Both the position numbers and the translations under genes were made by a program. Below are positions 1-8,536 of a DNA stretch of 18,128 nucleotides, piece by piece (position 1 is the first letter of the stretch; the number at the start of each line of letters is the position of its first letter). The DNA is from Kmv34 sp964524965 (GTDB lineage: Bacteria; Aerophobota; Aerophobia; Aerophobales; B3-G15), in assembly GCA_964524965.1 (NCBI GenBank), contig CAZGDY010000021.1, positions 1-18,128 of the forward strand. The letters run 5' to 3'. The notes beneath the pieces were generated by a model. That model was not told the DNA's origin. It searched no databases and saw nothing but the letters and a program-made list of their open reading frames with translations.

Positions 1-47
1 CTCCTGATGCAGCATCAGCAGCAGATCTGGCAAAGAAGCTTTTATAG
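1..47 (+). CDS. C-terminal tail of an unidentified upstream gene (partial)
   Basis: Reading from base 3, an open frame encodes PDAASAADLAKKLL and stops at TAG (45-47), 38 bases before the next start codon. The alanine- and lysine-rich helical composition looks like an ordinary enzyme C-terminus, and the spacing and strand fit the first visible gene of the same operon. The fragment is too short to identify the family. Another frame is also open to base 63, so even the frame is inferred from composition. Confidence 0.4.
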   Translation, partial: PDAASAADLAKKLL

Positions 48-85
48 AGTTAAAGTTCGATAAAAGATAAAATGAAGGATGTTTT

Positions 86-1051
86 GTGAGAAAAAAAGTG
101 CTAATTGTTCAACCTATTCATGAAAGTGGAATAAAAATTTTGAAAAAGGAAGTTGAGGTGGTGTTTGCTTCAGATTTCTCTGTGGAAACATTGTGCCGAG
201 AAATCAAGGGAATTCATGGAGTTATAGTGAGAACAGCTCCCTTTCCCAGAAAAATTATTGAATTAGCTGATAATTTAGAGGTAATTGGTAGACATGGAGT
301 GGGGGTTGATAACGTAGACATTGAAGCTGCTTCTGAACACAAAATTTTTGTGGTGAACACGCCAAATGCTAATATGGTTTCTGTAGCGGAGCATACAATC
401 AGCCTTATTTTATGTTTAGCTAAAAGATTAGTTATCGCTAATAAAGCAACAAGAGAGGGAAATTTTGCTATAAGGAATGAATTTGCAGCGATAGATTTAA
501 ACGGAAAAACTTTAGGAATTGTTGGGGTAGGGAGAATCGGCTCTATTGTGGCTATGAAATGTCAGGCTGCCTTCAATATGAAAATTTTAGCTTATGATCC
601 TTACCTTTCTCCAGAAAAAGCTAAAAAAATAGGTCTTAGTTTATGTTATGCTCTACCAGAATTATTAGAAAAATCAGATTTTGTGACTCTTCATCTTCCT
701 TTAACCGAAGAAACAAAGGGGTTAATAAGAGAAAAAGAGTTAAAACTTATGAAGCCCACGGCCTTTTTAATAAATGCGGCTCGAGGTGAAATAGTTGATG
801 AAAAAGCTCTGGTTAAAGCTCTTAAAGAGAAATGGATTACTGGCGCTGCAATTGATGTTTTTAATCAGGAACCGCCAAAGCTAAATAATCCTTTACTTCA
901 TATTGAGAATATTATTTTGTCTCCCCATATGGCTGCTCTTACTAAAGAGTGTACTATTAGAATGGCTACGGGAGCAGCTGAAGGAGTGCTGGATGTTCTG
1001 CGAGGTAATAAGCCTAAGCATCTAGTTAATTCAAAATTACTTAAGGCATAA
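86..1051 (+). CDS. D-2-hydroxyacid dehydrogenase (phosphoglycerate/hydroxypyruvate dehydrogenase family)
   Basis: NAD(P)-dependent cytosolic oxidoreductase interconverting a D-2-hydroxyacid and its 2-oxoacid. The 321-residue protein has the family layout: a split catalytic domain around a central Rossmann fold. Visible marks are RHGVGVDNVD (69-78), the dinucleotide loop GVGRIG (147-152) with an acidic residue after strand 2 (Asp171, favouring NAD), and the catalytic triad Arg233, Glu262 and His281. It has no C-terminal ACT or serine-feedback domain, so it is the short form and need not be biosynthetic SerA. The start is GTG, preceded by AAGGA about 6 bases upstream. The aldolase gene follows after 19 bases, suggesting a shared operon and a role in sugar-acid breakdown. 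The exact substrate cannot be read from the sequence. Confidence 0.88.
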   Translation: MRKKVLIVQPIHESGIKILKKEVEVVFASDFSVETLCREIKGIHGVIVRTAPFPRKIIELADNLEVIGRHGVGVDNVDIEAASEHKIFVVNTPNANMVSVAEHTISLILCLAKRLVIANKATREGNFAIRNEFAAIDLNGKTLGIVGVGRIGSIVAMKCQAAFNMKILAYDPYLSPEKAKKIGLSLCYALPELLEKSDFVTLHLPLTEETKGLIREKELKLMKPTAFLINAARGEIVDEKALVKALKEKWITGAAIDVFNQEPPKLNNPLLHIENIILSPHMAALTKECTIRMATGAAEGVLDVLRGNKPKHLVNSKLLKA

Positions 1052-1070
1052 GACTACAAGGAGGAGTTAG

Positions 1071-1955
1071 ATGTTATTTAGACCAAAGGGAATTATTCCG
1101 CCTATAGCTACTCCCTTTGATGAGAAGGGACAGATAAATATAAATATAATAAAAAAACTTATCGATTATCTTATCGAAGGTGGCGTACATGGTTTGTTTG
1201 CTTTGGGGAGTCAGGGAGAGTTTTACGCTTTGGAAAGAGAGGAAAAGAGAAAGGTTTTAGAAATTGTAGTTGATTATGCAAAAGGAAAAGTTCCGGTCTA
1301 TGCAGGAACAGGAGCCATCACTACCAGGGAAACAGTTAAACTAACTAAAATGGCTGAGGAGATCGGTGTAGATGCTGTATCAATAATTACTCCCTTTTTT
1401 ATCTCTCCCACTCAAAATGAGCTTTATGAGCACTATCAAAATATTGCTAAATCTACCAGCTTACCGATACTTATTTATAATAATCCTGGAAGAACAGGGA
1501 TTAATCTTTCTGTTGATTTGATAACGCGCCTCTCCAAAATTGACAATATAGTGGGTATTAAGGATAGTAGTGGAGATATGACTCTTACCTCAGAGTATAT
1601 AAGAAAAACAGATGACGATTTTTCTATTTTAGCTGGACGAGATACCTTAATTTATGGAACACTTCTATACGGAGGGAAAGGCGCAATTGCCGCTACGGCT
1701 AACGTAGCTCCTAAGTTAGCAGTTGAAATTTATGACGCTTATATGAATGGGAATATAGAACGAGCTAAAAAAGCTCAAGCTAATTTAGCTATTTTAAGAG
1801 TAGCTTTTAGTTTGGGTAGCTTTCCAGTGGTAATAAAAGATGCTCTCAGGCTTATAGGAATAAATGTTGGTTCGGCTAGAGCTCCTATTAAATCTCTGGA
1901 TGGAAAAAAAGAAGAAATACTAAAAAATATTCTCCAGCAATTAGAATTGTTTTAA
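1071..1955 (+). CDS. DapA/NanA-family class I aldolase, probably not a true dihydrodipicolinate synthase
   Basis: Pyruvate-type lyase of the N-acetylneuraminate lyase/dihydrodipicolinate synthase superfamily, 294 residues forming one TIM barrel. The Schiff-base lysine is Lys164 (GIKDSSGD) and the catalytic tyrosine Tyr136 (YNNPGRTG), 28 residues apart as in the E. coli enzyme (Tyr133 and Lys161); Arg141 would bind the substrate carboxylate. The loop that reads GTTGE in DapA reads GSQGE here (46-50), so the second threonine of the proton relay is Gln48. That argues against lysine biosynthesis and for a 2-keto-3-deoxy sugar acid or hydroxy-oxoglutarate type substrate. The ribosome site AAGGAGG lies 6 bases before the ATG. 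It is the second gene of the plus-strand pair with the dehydrogenase and ends 2 bases from the convergent purL stop. Confidence 0.88.
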   Translation: MLFRPKGIIPPIATPFDEKGQININIIKKLIDYLIEGGVHGLFALGSQGEFYALEREEKRKVLEIVVDYAKGKVPVYAGTGAITTRETVKLTKMAEEIGVDAVSIITPFFISPTQNELYEHYQNIAKSTSLPILIYNNPGRTGINLSVDLITRLSKIDNIVGIKDSSGDMTLTSEYIRKTDDDFSILAGRDTLIYGTLLYGGKGAIAATANVAPKLAVEIYDAYMNGNIERAKKAQANLAILRVAFSLGSFPVVIKDALRLIGINVGSARAPIKSLDGKKEEILKNILQQLELF

Positions 1956-1957
1956 CA

Positions 1958-4162
1958 TCACAAGATCTTTGTCCTTTCAACCCCTTGAGAAATTAACTCT
2001 TCCCCTTTTATTTTGATACTAAAATTTTTTCCTCCCACCTCACCTAATAATGTTAAGTTTACTTTATTTTTCTGGGTTATTTTTTTAAGATGGGTGAGGT
2101 TTTGGGGAGGACAGGAAATAATAATCTGAGATTGGGCTTCACCGAAAAGCAAAGCATCTTTTCTTTTCTCATTTTTTTCTTTTAAGTTAATGGTTGCTCC
2201 GATAAGGTTTTTTTCATTTAAAATACAACATTCAATAAGGGTAATAGCTAAACCTCCTTCCGATATATCATGGGCTGAATTAATAAGATTTCTTCTAATA
2301 GCCTCCAGGCAGGTTTTCTGTAACGCTTTTTCCTGGGTAAAGTTTAATTTGGGAGGTGTTCCTTTTTTTAAATGGTGGATGTAATGGAGATATTCACTTC
2401 CCCCCAACTTTTTTTCTCCTTCACCCAGGAGAATAATTAAGTCTTTTTCTTGTTTAAACCAAGGGGTACATAAAAAATTTATATCTTCAATCAAACCTAA
2501 CATTCCTACAACCGGGGTCGGGTCTATTGCTCCTTCAGGATTTTCATTATAAAAGCTGACATTACCTCCGGTAACCGGGGTTTCCAGTTCTCGGCAGGCT
2601 TTAGCCATTCCTTCAACGCATTGGGTGAATTGCCAGAAAACCTCAGGATTAGTAGGCGTTCCAAAATTGAGGCAATTAGTGATAGCAATAGGTTTTGCTC
2701 CAACGCAAACCACATTTCGAGCAGCCTCAGCAACAATAATTTTCCCTCCCTCGTACGGGTCAAGATAGGAATAACGGCTATTTCCATCGCATGATATCGC
2801 TAAAGCTTTTTTAGTACCCTTTATCCTAATGATAGCGCTATCTGAGCCGGGTAAAAGAACGGTATTTGTTCCAACCATGTGGTCGTACTGTTCAAATACC
2901 CAGGCCTTATTAGTAATGTTGGGGGATGAAAGCATTTTAAGGAAGGTAATGTTTAAATCTTTGGCTAAAGGAAGAGTCGATAGATCGAAATTTTTTACCT
3001 TATTTAAATAATCAGGCTTAATTTTTTTTCTATGATAAAAAGGAGCGCCGTCGGTTAAAGCTTTGACCGGAATTTTTGCGACAAATTTTTTTCTTTCTTT
3101 TACTTTGAAAATACCATCACTGGTAACCCTGCCGATAGGAACAGCGTGCAGGTCCCATTTGGTGAATATTTTTTGAGCCTCTTTTTCTTTGCCCTTTTCC
3201 ACTATAACCAGCATTCTCTCCTGAGATTCAGAGAGCATGAGCTCGTAAGGAATCATACCTTCTTCTCTTTGTGGAACAAGGGCTGTGTCTATTTCTACAC
3301 CTGATCCTCCTCGGGAAGCTGTCTCGACAGTGGAAGAAGTTAGCCCTGCCGCTCCCATATCCTGCATTCCAACTACCACGCCACTATCTATAAGCTCCAG
3401 CGTTGCCTCAAGGAGTGATTTTTCCATAAAGGGGTCCCCTATTTGGACGGCAGGCCTATCTTTATGAGAGTCCTCTGTAAGTTCTTTGGAGGCAAAGCTT
3501 GCTCCTCCTAGTCCATCTCTCCCTGTCGATGAACCAACGTAAAAAATGGTGTTTCCTGTTCCTTTTGCCTGAGCTTTAATGATTTTATCCTTTTTAACTA
3601 TTCCCAAACAGAAAACATTAACCAAAGGATTTCCCCGATAAGATTCATCAAAAAAGGTTTCTCCTCCTACAGTAGGAATGCCAATAGAATTTCCGTAAGA
3701 TGCTATTCCTCCTACTACTCCTTTTAAAAGATAGCGGGATTTAGCATCGCTTAGAGGGCCAAATCTTAAAGAATTCATAAGGGCAATGGGGCGAGCTCCC
3801 ATGGTAAATATATCTCTTATGATTCCTCCTGCTCCTGTGGCTGCACCCTGAAAAGGCTCAATTGCTGAGGGATGATTGTGAGATTCCATTTTAAAAACAG
3901 CCGCCAAACCATCTCCTATATCAACTACTCCCGCGTTTTCCTCTCCTGCTCCGATAAGGACATTATCACTCTTCGTAGGAAACTTTTTCAGTACCGGTTT
4001 TGAACTCTTGTAACTGCAATGCTCACTCCACATTATCGAAAAAATACCTAATTCAGTAAAATTAGGTTCTCTTCCCAAAATTTTCTTTATTTTTTCGTAC
4101 TCCTCTTCTGTTAAGCCATGCTCTTTAATTAAATCTTTATTTATTTTAACTGGTTCTCTCAT
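1958..4162 (-). CDS. purL: Phosphoribosylformylglycinamidine synthase, small PurL subunit
   Basis: Catalytic ATP-dependent subunit that converts FGAR to FGAM in de novo purine synthesis, working as a complex with PurS and PurQ. At 734 residues it is the Gram-positive/archaeal short form, lacking the fused N-terminal PurS-like and C-terminal glutaminase domains of the roughly 1300-residue enzyme. The N-terminal motif MWSEHCSYK (His48) and the ESHNHP stretch (93-98) leading into PFQGAATGAGG are diagnostic of the PurM/PurL ATP-binding fold, and the fold repeats in the second half. It is the last gene of the minus-strand block. A 203-base gap holding a possible purB relic separates it from purQ. 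The ribosome site before the ATG is weak. Confidence 0.96.
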   Translation of the reverse strand: MREPVKINKDLIKEHGLTEEEYEKIKKILGREPNFTELGIFSIMWSEHCSYKSSKPVLKKFPTKSDNVLIGAGEENAGVVDIGDGLAAVFKMESHNHPSAIEPFQGAATGAGGIIRDIFTMGARPIALMNSLRFGPLSDAKSRYLLKGVVGGIASYGNSIGIPTVGGETFFDESYRGNPLVNVFCLGIVKKDKIIKAQAKGTGNTIFYVGSSTGRDGLGGASFASKELTEDSHKDRPAVQIGDPFMEKSLLEATLELIDSGVVVGMQDMGAAGLTSSTVETASRGGSGVEIDTALVPQREEGMIPYELMLSESQERMLVIVEKGKEKEAQKIFTKWDLHAVPIGRVTSDGIFKVKERKKFVAKIPVKALTDGAPFYHRKKIKPDYLNKVKNFDLSTLPLAKDLNITFLKMLSSPNITNKAWVFEQYDHMVGTNTVLLPGSDSAIIRIKGTKKALAISCDGNSRYSYLDPYEGGKIIVAEAARNVVCVGAKPIAITNCLNFGTPTNPEVFWQFTQCVEGMAKACRELETPVTGGNVSFYNENPEGAIDPTPVVGMLGLIEDINFLCTPWFKQEKDLIILLGEGEKKLGGSEYLHYIHHLKKGTPPKLNFTQEKALQKTCLEAIRRNLINSAHDISEGGLAITLIECCILNEKNLIGATINLKEKNEKRKDALLFGEAQSQIIISCPPQNLTHLKKITQKNKVNLTLLGEVGGKNFSIKIKGEELISQGVERTKIL

Positions 4163-4365
4163 TTTATTCTCTTTTATATTGTCTTTGGTTTTCGTTCTCT
4201 ATTAGGTAAAGCGCAGCTTCCTCAATCTTCTTTAAATATCACAGCATTTCTCGAAATCTTTTTTAACTTGCTCTAGTTTGAAATTGGTATAATCTAGGCA
4301 ATTTTTTTTTCTCTATTTTTTTTCTTCCTATTTCTGGTCTGGTGTAATATTTTAATATTCTCTTC
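4163..4365 (-). pseudogene. Possible purB (adenylosuccinate lyase) relic in the purQ-purL gap
   Basis: This 203-base gap is unusually long for the block and has no open frame of useful length. On the minus strand, from 4358, it reads ILKYYTRPEIG. This resembles adenylosuccinate lyase N-termini, which commonly begin with a Met-Ile-Glu-Arg stretch followed by YTRPEMG, with the expected start position now ATA. The frame then runs into poly-A tracts and a stop. Near 4240-4200 another frame reads YLKKIEEAALYL, loosely like the PurB C-terminal YYLKxID stretch. I infer a decayed or internally deleted purB. The match is short and could be chance. Confidence 0.35.
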
Positions 4366-5055
4366 TTATCCCATTGTTTCCACTATAGATTTCCAGATAA
4401 GTGCTCCATCTTCAGAACCAAGGATTGATTCACAAGATCTCTCTGGATGGGGCATCATTCCAAAAACATTCCCTTTTTCATTGCATATTCCGGCAATAGC
4501 ATTCAGGGAACCGTTGGGGTTAGCCTCCTTAGTAACTTTTCCCTCTCTGTTGCAGTACCGGAAAATAATTTGGTCATTTTTTTGAAGGGTCTGGATGGTT
4601 TCCGGGTTAGTATAATAGTTGCCCTCGAAGTGGGCGATGGGGATATGTAAAACCTGTCCCTTTTTATAAAGACTGGTAAAGGGTGTTGAAGTGTTCTCCA
4701 CTCGTACATAAACGTATTTACATATAAAAAGAAGGTCTTTGTTTTTTCTCATTGCTCCCGCTAAAAGATTTGTCTCAAGAAGAATTTGAAAGCCGTTGCA
4801 TATTCCTACGACAAGCCCTCCCTTTCGGGCAAATTCTTTAACTTTTTTCATAACTGGACTAAAACGGGCAATAGCTCCGGTGCGAAGATAATCTCCGTAG
4901 GAAAATCCTCCGGGAAGAATAAAACAATCGTAATCAGTAATATTTTCTTCTTTGTGCCAGATGAAATCAACCTTTTGTCCTGTAATTTTTTTTATTGCCC
5001 ACCAGCAGTCATAATCACAGTTGGACCCCGGAAAAACAACCACTCCGAACTTCAT
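4366..5055 (-). CDS. purQ: Phosphoribosylformylglycinamidine synthase, glutaminase subunit PurQ
   Basis: Class I glutamine amidotransferase that hydrolyses glutamine and channels ammonia to PurL. The 229-residue length is typical. The nucleophile Cys86 sits in GICNGFQ, and the partners His203 and Glu205 in MMPHPER. The N-terminus MKFGVVVFPGSNCD is characteristic of PurQ rather than other amidotransferases. Its ATG overlaps the purS stop as ATGA, indicating translational coupling and equimolar production. PurL follows only after a 203-base gap, which is unusual because purQ and purL are normally adjacent. Confidence 0.96.
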   Translation of the reverse strand: MKFGVVVFPGSNCDYDCWWAIKKITGQKVDFIWHKEENITDYDCFILPGGFSYGDYLRTGAIARFSPVMKKVKEFARKGGLVVGICNGFQILLETNLLAGAMRKNKDLLFICKYVYVRVENTSTPFTSLYKKGQVLHIPIAHFEGNYYTNPETIQTLQKNDQIIFRYCNREGKVTKEANPNGSLNAIAGICNEKGNVFGMMPHPERSCESILGSEDGALIWKSIVETMG

Positions 5056-5303
5056 TTAATTTCCTCAATTTCATATTCATAATCTTCAATAACCGGATTT
5101 ACCAGAATTTTCTTACACATATCCTCAATTTGTTCTTTAATTTTTTTCTTTTCCTGTGTATTCAGCTGAATTTGAAGATATTTTCCTGTTTTTACTTTTG
5201 TTATTCCCAGGTAACCAAGAGAATCCAAGGCATGTTTTATAGTTGCTCCCTGAGGATCAGCTACTCCTTCTTTTAAACGGATATATATTTTGATTTTAAA
5301 CAT
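5052..5303 (-). CDS. purS: FGAM synthase accessory subunit PurS
   Basis: Small structural subunit that bridges PurQ and PurL in the bacterial three-part FGAM synthase. From this ATG the product is 83 residues, the usual PurS size, starting MFKIKIYIRLKEGVADPQG, where KEGVxDPQG is the family hallmark. A GTG five codons upstream (5318) would also be in frame, but it lies inside the ribosome site AAGGGGAG, which is spaced 5 bases from the ATG at 5303, so the ATG is chosen. It lies 24 bases after the guaA stop and overlaps purQ by 4 bases. Its presence confirms that PurL is the short-form enzyme. Confidence 0.95.
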   Translation of the reverse strand: MFKIKIYIRLKEGVADPQGATIKHALDSLGYLGITKVKTGKYLQIQLNTQEKKKIKEQIEDMCKKILVNPVIEDYEYEIEEIK

Positions 5304-5327
5304 AATGCTCCCCTTCACTCCCGAGAC

Positions 5328-6884
5328 TTACTCCCATTCTATAGTACTTGGAGGTTTAGAACTTATATCATATACTACTCTATTTACTCCTTTTACCTCG
5401 TTAATAATACGGCCAGATAGCTTATCCAGAATTTCATGAGGAAGTCTGACCCAATCTGCTGTCATACCATCCTGACTGGTTACTGCTCTCAAGGCAATGG
5501 TGTACTCATAAGTTCGAGCGTCTCCCATTACCCCCACGCTTCTTATAGGCAAAAGCACAGGGAAAGATTGCCAAATTTTAGATACATCCTCATATTGTTC
5601 CATTTCTTCTCTTACAATGGCATCAGCCTGGCGGAGGATTTTTAGTCGTCGCAAGTTAATCTCACCCACAATTCTTACGGCAAAACCTGGCCCGGGGAAT
5701 GGTTGGCGACTTACTATTTTTTCAGGAAGACCGAGTTCTCTTCCTACTTTTCTCGCCTCATCTTTAAATAAGTCTTTGAGAGGTTCCAGAAGTTTAAGTC
5801 GCATGAAAGAAGGTAATCCTCCTACATTATGATGAGACTTTATAATGGCAGATGGTCCTCCTTTAGCTGAGCGAGATTCAATTACATCAGGATATAAGGT
5901 TCCCTGAGCTAAAAAGTCTATCTTTCCCAGTTTTTGAGCTTCTTCAGTGAACACCTCAATAAACTCTTTTCCAATAATTTTTCTTTTTTTTTCGGGGTCT
6001 TTTATTTTTCTTAAACCTTGAAGGAATCTTTTTTCAGCATTTACATAGCGAAGATTTAAGTGAAAATGATTTTTAAAGGTACTTAAAACCTGTTCAGGCT
6101 CTCCTTCTCTCAAAAGGCCGGTATTAACAAAAATACATATAAGTTTTTTGCCGATAGCTTTGTTAATTAACATAGCTGTTACTGAGGAATCAACTCCTCC
6201 ACTTAAGGCACAGATTGCTTTTTCCTCGCCTACTTTTTCTCTTATTTGATTCACCGAGTAATCGATAAAAGAACGTATGTTCCAGTTTCCTGAGCATCCA
6301 CAGATGCGGAAAAGGAAATTATGGATTATTTCTTTTCCTTGAGGAGTATGGGCAACTTCAGGATGAAATTGGACTCCGTAAAGTTTTTTTCTTTTATTTT
6401 GTATGGCAGCAAAAGGAGAGTTTTTTGTATGAGCTAAAGTTTCAAATCCAGAGGGAAGCTCAGTTATCCTATCACCATGACTCATCCATACTGAAAGTTT
6501 TGAGGGTAATTTATAAAAAAACTCTTCTTTTTTATCTACCCATAAATTACTTGCTCCATATTCTCTTTTTCCCGCAGAAGCAACTTTTCCTCCTAAAAGA
6601 TGAACCATCGCTTGTATCCCGTAACAGATGCCAAGAACGGGGATTCCCATCTGGAAAATTTCAGGAGAAGGTAAGGGTGCACCGCTTTCAAAGACACTAG
6701 CTGGTCCTCCCGAAAAAATAATCCCTTTTGGTTTGAGCTGTTTAAGACGTGAAGCTGGTGTATTATAAGGCAGAAATTGACAAAAGACCTTATTCTCCCT
6801 TACTCTTCTTAAGATGAGCTGATTATATTGGGACCCAAAATCTAAAATAACTATTGATTCACTGTAAGTTTTATTATGAGGCAT
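5328..6884 (-). CDS. guaA: GMP synthase (glutamine-hydrolysing)
   Basis: Converts XMP to GMP using ATP and glutamine. Domains in order: class I glutaminase (about 10-195) with Cys87 in GICYGIQ, His174 and Glu176; ATP pyrophosphatase (about 210-395) with the P-loop ALSGGVDSS (226-234); and the C-terminal dimerisation domain ending in the conserved PPSTIEWE. From this start it is 518 residues, the family norm. The frame stays open upstream to 6956 inside hisF, but the ribosome site AAAGGTGG at 6890-6897 points to the ATG at 6884 (spacing 5) rather than the adjacent ATG at 6887. That site overlaps the hisF stop codon, so translation is probably coupled. Confidence 0.96.
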   Translation of the reverse strand: MPHNKTYSESIVILDFGSQYNQLILRRVRENKVFCQFLPYNTPASRLKQLKPKGIIFSGGPASVFESGAPLPSPEIFQMGIPVLGICYGIQAMVHLLGGKVASAGKREYGASNLWVDKKEEFFYKLPSKLSVWMSHGDRITELPSGFETLAHTKNSPFAAIQNKRKKLYGVQFHPEVAHTPQGKEIIHNFLFRICGCSGNWNIRSFIDYSVNQIREKVGEEKAICALSGGVDSSVTAMLINKAIGKKLICIFVNTGLLREGEPEQVLSTFKNHFHLNLRYVNAEKRFLQGLRKIKDPEKKRKIIGKEFIEVFTEEAQKLGKIDFLAQGTLYPDVIESRSAKGGPSAIIKSHHNVGGLPSFMRLKLLEPLKDLFKDEARKVGRELGLPEKIVSRQPFPGPGFAVRIVGEINLRRLKILRQADAIVREEMEQYEDVSKIWQSFPVLLPIRSVGVMGDARTYEYTIALRAVTSQDGMTADWVRLPHEILDKLSGRIINEVKGVNRVVYDISSKPPSTIEWE

Positions 6885-6895
6885 CATTCCCACCT

Positions 6896-7657
6896 TTATA
6901 TTCGAATTGTAATTCCTTTTTTCGCCAAATATTTTTTGGTTTCTTTTATGGTACACTCTTTATAATGAAATATAGATGCTGCTAAGGCGGCATCGGCTTT
7001 TGCTATCTGGAAAACCTGCCAGATATGTTCAGGGCTTCCGGCACCTCCAGAGGCAATAAGGGGTACATTAACTAGATCAACTATTTTTTTGGTAAGGTCA
7101 ATATCGTAACCATCCTTTGTGCCATCTTTATCCATACTGGTTAGAAGTATCTCTCCTGCCCCCAACTCTACTACCCTTTGAGCCCACTGTACAGCGTCAA
7201 TTCCGGTGGGGTTTCTACCTCCATAGGTATAAACTTCCCATTCAGAACCCGGATTTACTTTTTTAGCATCAATAGCTACCACAATGCATTGACTTCCAAA
7301 TCGTCTGGCAGCTTTTTTAATAAAAAAAGGGTCTTTTACAGCAGTTGTATTTATGGAAACTTTATCTGCCCCTGCTTTTAAAAGGCGGCGAATATCCTCA
7401 AGATTTTTTATTCCTCCCCCTACAGTAAGAGGCATAAAAACTTCTCGAGCTGTTCGTTCCACCACCTCAATTATTATCTCTCTTTTCTCGTGAGATGCAG
7501 TTATATCCAGAAATACTAATTCATCCGCTCCTTCTTTTTCGTAAATTATGGAATTTTCTACCGGGTCTCCCGCATCTTGAAGTTTAAGGAAATTTACGCC
7601 CTTGACAACTTTTCCTCTCATTACATCCAGACAAGGAATTATTCTCTTAGTTAGCAT
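6896..7657 (-). CDS. hisF: Imidazole glycerol phosphate synthase, cyclase subunit HisF
   Basis: TIM-barrel cyclase that uses ammonia from HisH to convert PRFAR to imidazole glycerol phosphate and AICAR. The 253 residues show the catalytic aspartates Asp11 (IIPCLDV) and Asp130 (VVAID), the phosphate loops VGGGI (79-83) and ASGGAG (202-207), and TSMDKDGT (173-180), which distinguishes HisF from HisA. Its ATG lies inside the end of hisH (11-base overlap). The AICAR it releases is a purine intermediate, which fits the purine genes that follow. No other his gene is visible. Confidence 0.96.
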   Translation of the reverse strand: MLTKRIIPCLDVMRGKVVKGVNFLKLQDAGDPVENSIIYEKEGADELVFLDITASHEKREIIIEVVERTAREVFMPLTVGGGIKNLEDIRRLLKAGADKVSINTTAVKDPFFIKKAARRFGSQCIVVAIDAKKVNPGSEWEVYTYGGRNPTGIDAVQWAQRVVELGAGEILLTSMDKDGTKDGYDIDLTKKIVDLVNVPLIASGGAGSPEHIWQVFQIAKADAALAASIFHYKECTIKETKKYLAKKGITIRI

Positions 7658-8285
7658 TAATGCTCATTTTTCGGAAATTTTTCAATATAGTTAAACCCAA
7701 TTGTTGGGATTTTTCTGGATGGAACTGACAAGCAAATATATTATCTTTCCAAACACTGGAAGTAAATTTTGTTCCGTATTCAGTAATAGTGGCACTAATA
7801 TTCTTGTCGTCTGGAATTACATAATAGGAGTGAACGAAATAAAAGTAAGAATTATCAGGAATATCTTTTAAAATAGGTACTCTTTTTTTTATTTTTATGT
7901 TATTCCATCCCATATGAGGAGTTTTTAATTTGCAATTTTTGGAAAAATGTACTACTTTTCCTTTAAATATATTAAGGCCTTTAGTTTGTCCAAATTCCTC
8001 ACTTTCAGTAAATAAAATTTGCATCCCTAAGCATATCCCTAAAAAGGGACGTTGAGAATGGATAAATTTGCGTATAGGATGGACCAATTCTTTATTTATG
8101 AGATTAGCCATACAATCTTTAAATGAGCCTACCCCAGGTAAAACAAGCCCTGCAGCTTTTTCAATAACTGAGGGATTATCTGTAACCCTAACCTGGCAAC
8201 CTACTTTTTCTAAAGCTTTTTCTATATTAAAGAGGTTGCCCATTCCATAATCAACTATTGCTATTTGAGCATCACTTTTTTCCAT
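7647..8285 (-). CDS. hisH: Imidazole glycerol phosphate synthase, glutaminase subunit HisH
   Basis: Class I amidotransferase partner of HisF, supplying ammonia for histidine synthesis. In 212 residues it shows the N-terminal IAIVDYGMGN, Cys85 in GICLGMQ, the PHMGWN signature (123-128), and His189 with Glu191 in CQFHPEKS. It is the first gene after a strong minus-strand promoter (8359-8386), giving a leader of about 65 nt, so it probably starts the transcription unit hisH-hisF-guaA-purS-purQ-purL. The ribosome site is poor (A-rich, no clear GGAG). It overlaps hisF by 11 bases. Confidence 0.95.
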   Translation of the reverse strand: MEKSDAQIAIVDYGMGNLFNIEKALEKVGCQVRVTDNPSVIEKAAGLVLPGVGSFKDCMANLINKELVHPIRKFIHSQRPFLGICLGMQILFTESEEFGQTKGLNIFKGKVVHFSKNCKLKTPHMGWNNIKIKKRVPILKDIPDNSYFYFVHSYYVIPDDKNISATITEYGTKFTSSVWKDNIFACQFHPEKSQQLGLTILKNFRKMSINAN

Positions 8286-8536
8286 AATAAAAATTATCTT
8301 TTATAATACTTTATTCTCATTTAAAATTTTATTGCCCTAAAAACTTTTTTATGTTTGAATTATAATGGGAGAGCTATTCATGTCAACAACTACTCCCAGC
8401 TTTTGAAAAATCCTCTTTGTTTGTTATTTGCTGAGCCCATTTTCTAAAAAGACACTGGGTAGAAGGGTGTGAAATTTTTTAGAAAACCTGAATAAATTCC
8501 AACAATTTTAAAGCTTATCCTTTGATGGATAAAAGG
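8286..8536. other. Intergenic region between the QueG-like gene and hisH
   Basis: This stretch of 251 bases has no gene. It holds the hisH promoter and, further upstream of it, an 11-bp perfect inverted repeat (TTTTCTAAAAA at 8440-8450 with TTTTTAGAAAA at 8476-8486). Just after the QueG-like stop is a 6-bp hairpin with a hexaloop (TTATCC/GGATAA, 8515-8532). That hairpin lacks a good T-run, so it is at best a weak terminator. Confidence 0.6.
8359..8386 (-). promoter_or_regulatory. Strong sigma70-type promoter for hisH-hisF-guaA-pur
   Basis: On the minus strand, TTGACA (8386-8381), 16 bases, then TATAAT (8364-8359): both hexamers are perfect matches to the consensus. Predicted transcription start is near 8352, about 65 nt before the hisH ATG. 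It divides the minus block into at least two transcription units. Confidence 0.82.

Noticed and set aside
1956..1957. Shared bidirectional terminator between the aldolase gene and purL
   Set aside because: Only two bases separate the stops and I see no hairpin with T-runs there; termination must occur inside the opposing genes or not at all.
2190..3467. Several plus-strand open frames of 60-90 codons opposite purL
   Set aside because: They lie antisense to strongly conserved PurL coding sequence, have no ribosome sites and no recognisable domains.
6885..6956. N-terminal extension of GuaA into hisF
   Set aside because: The extra residues are not GuaA-like and the ribosome site lies immediately before 6884.
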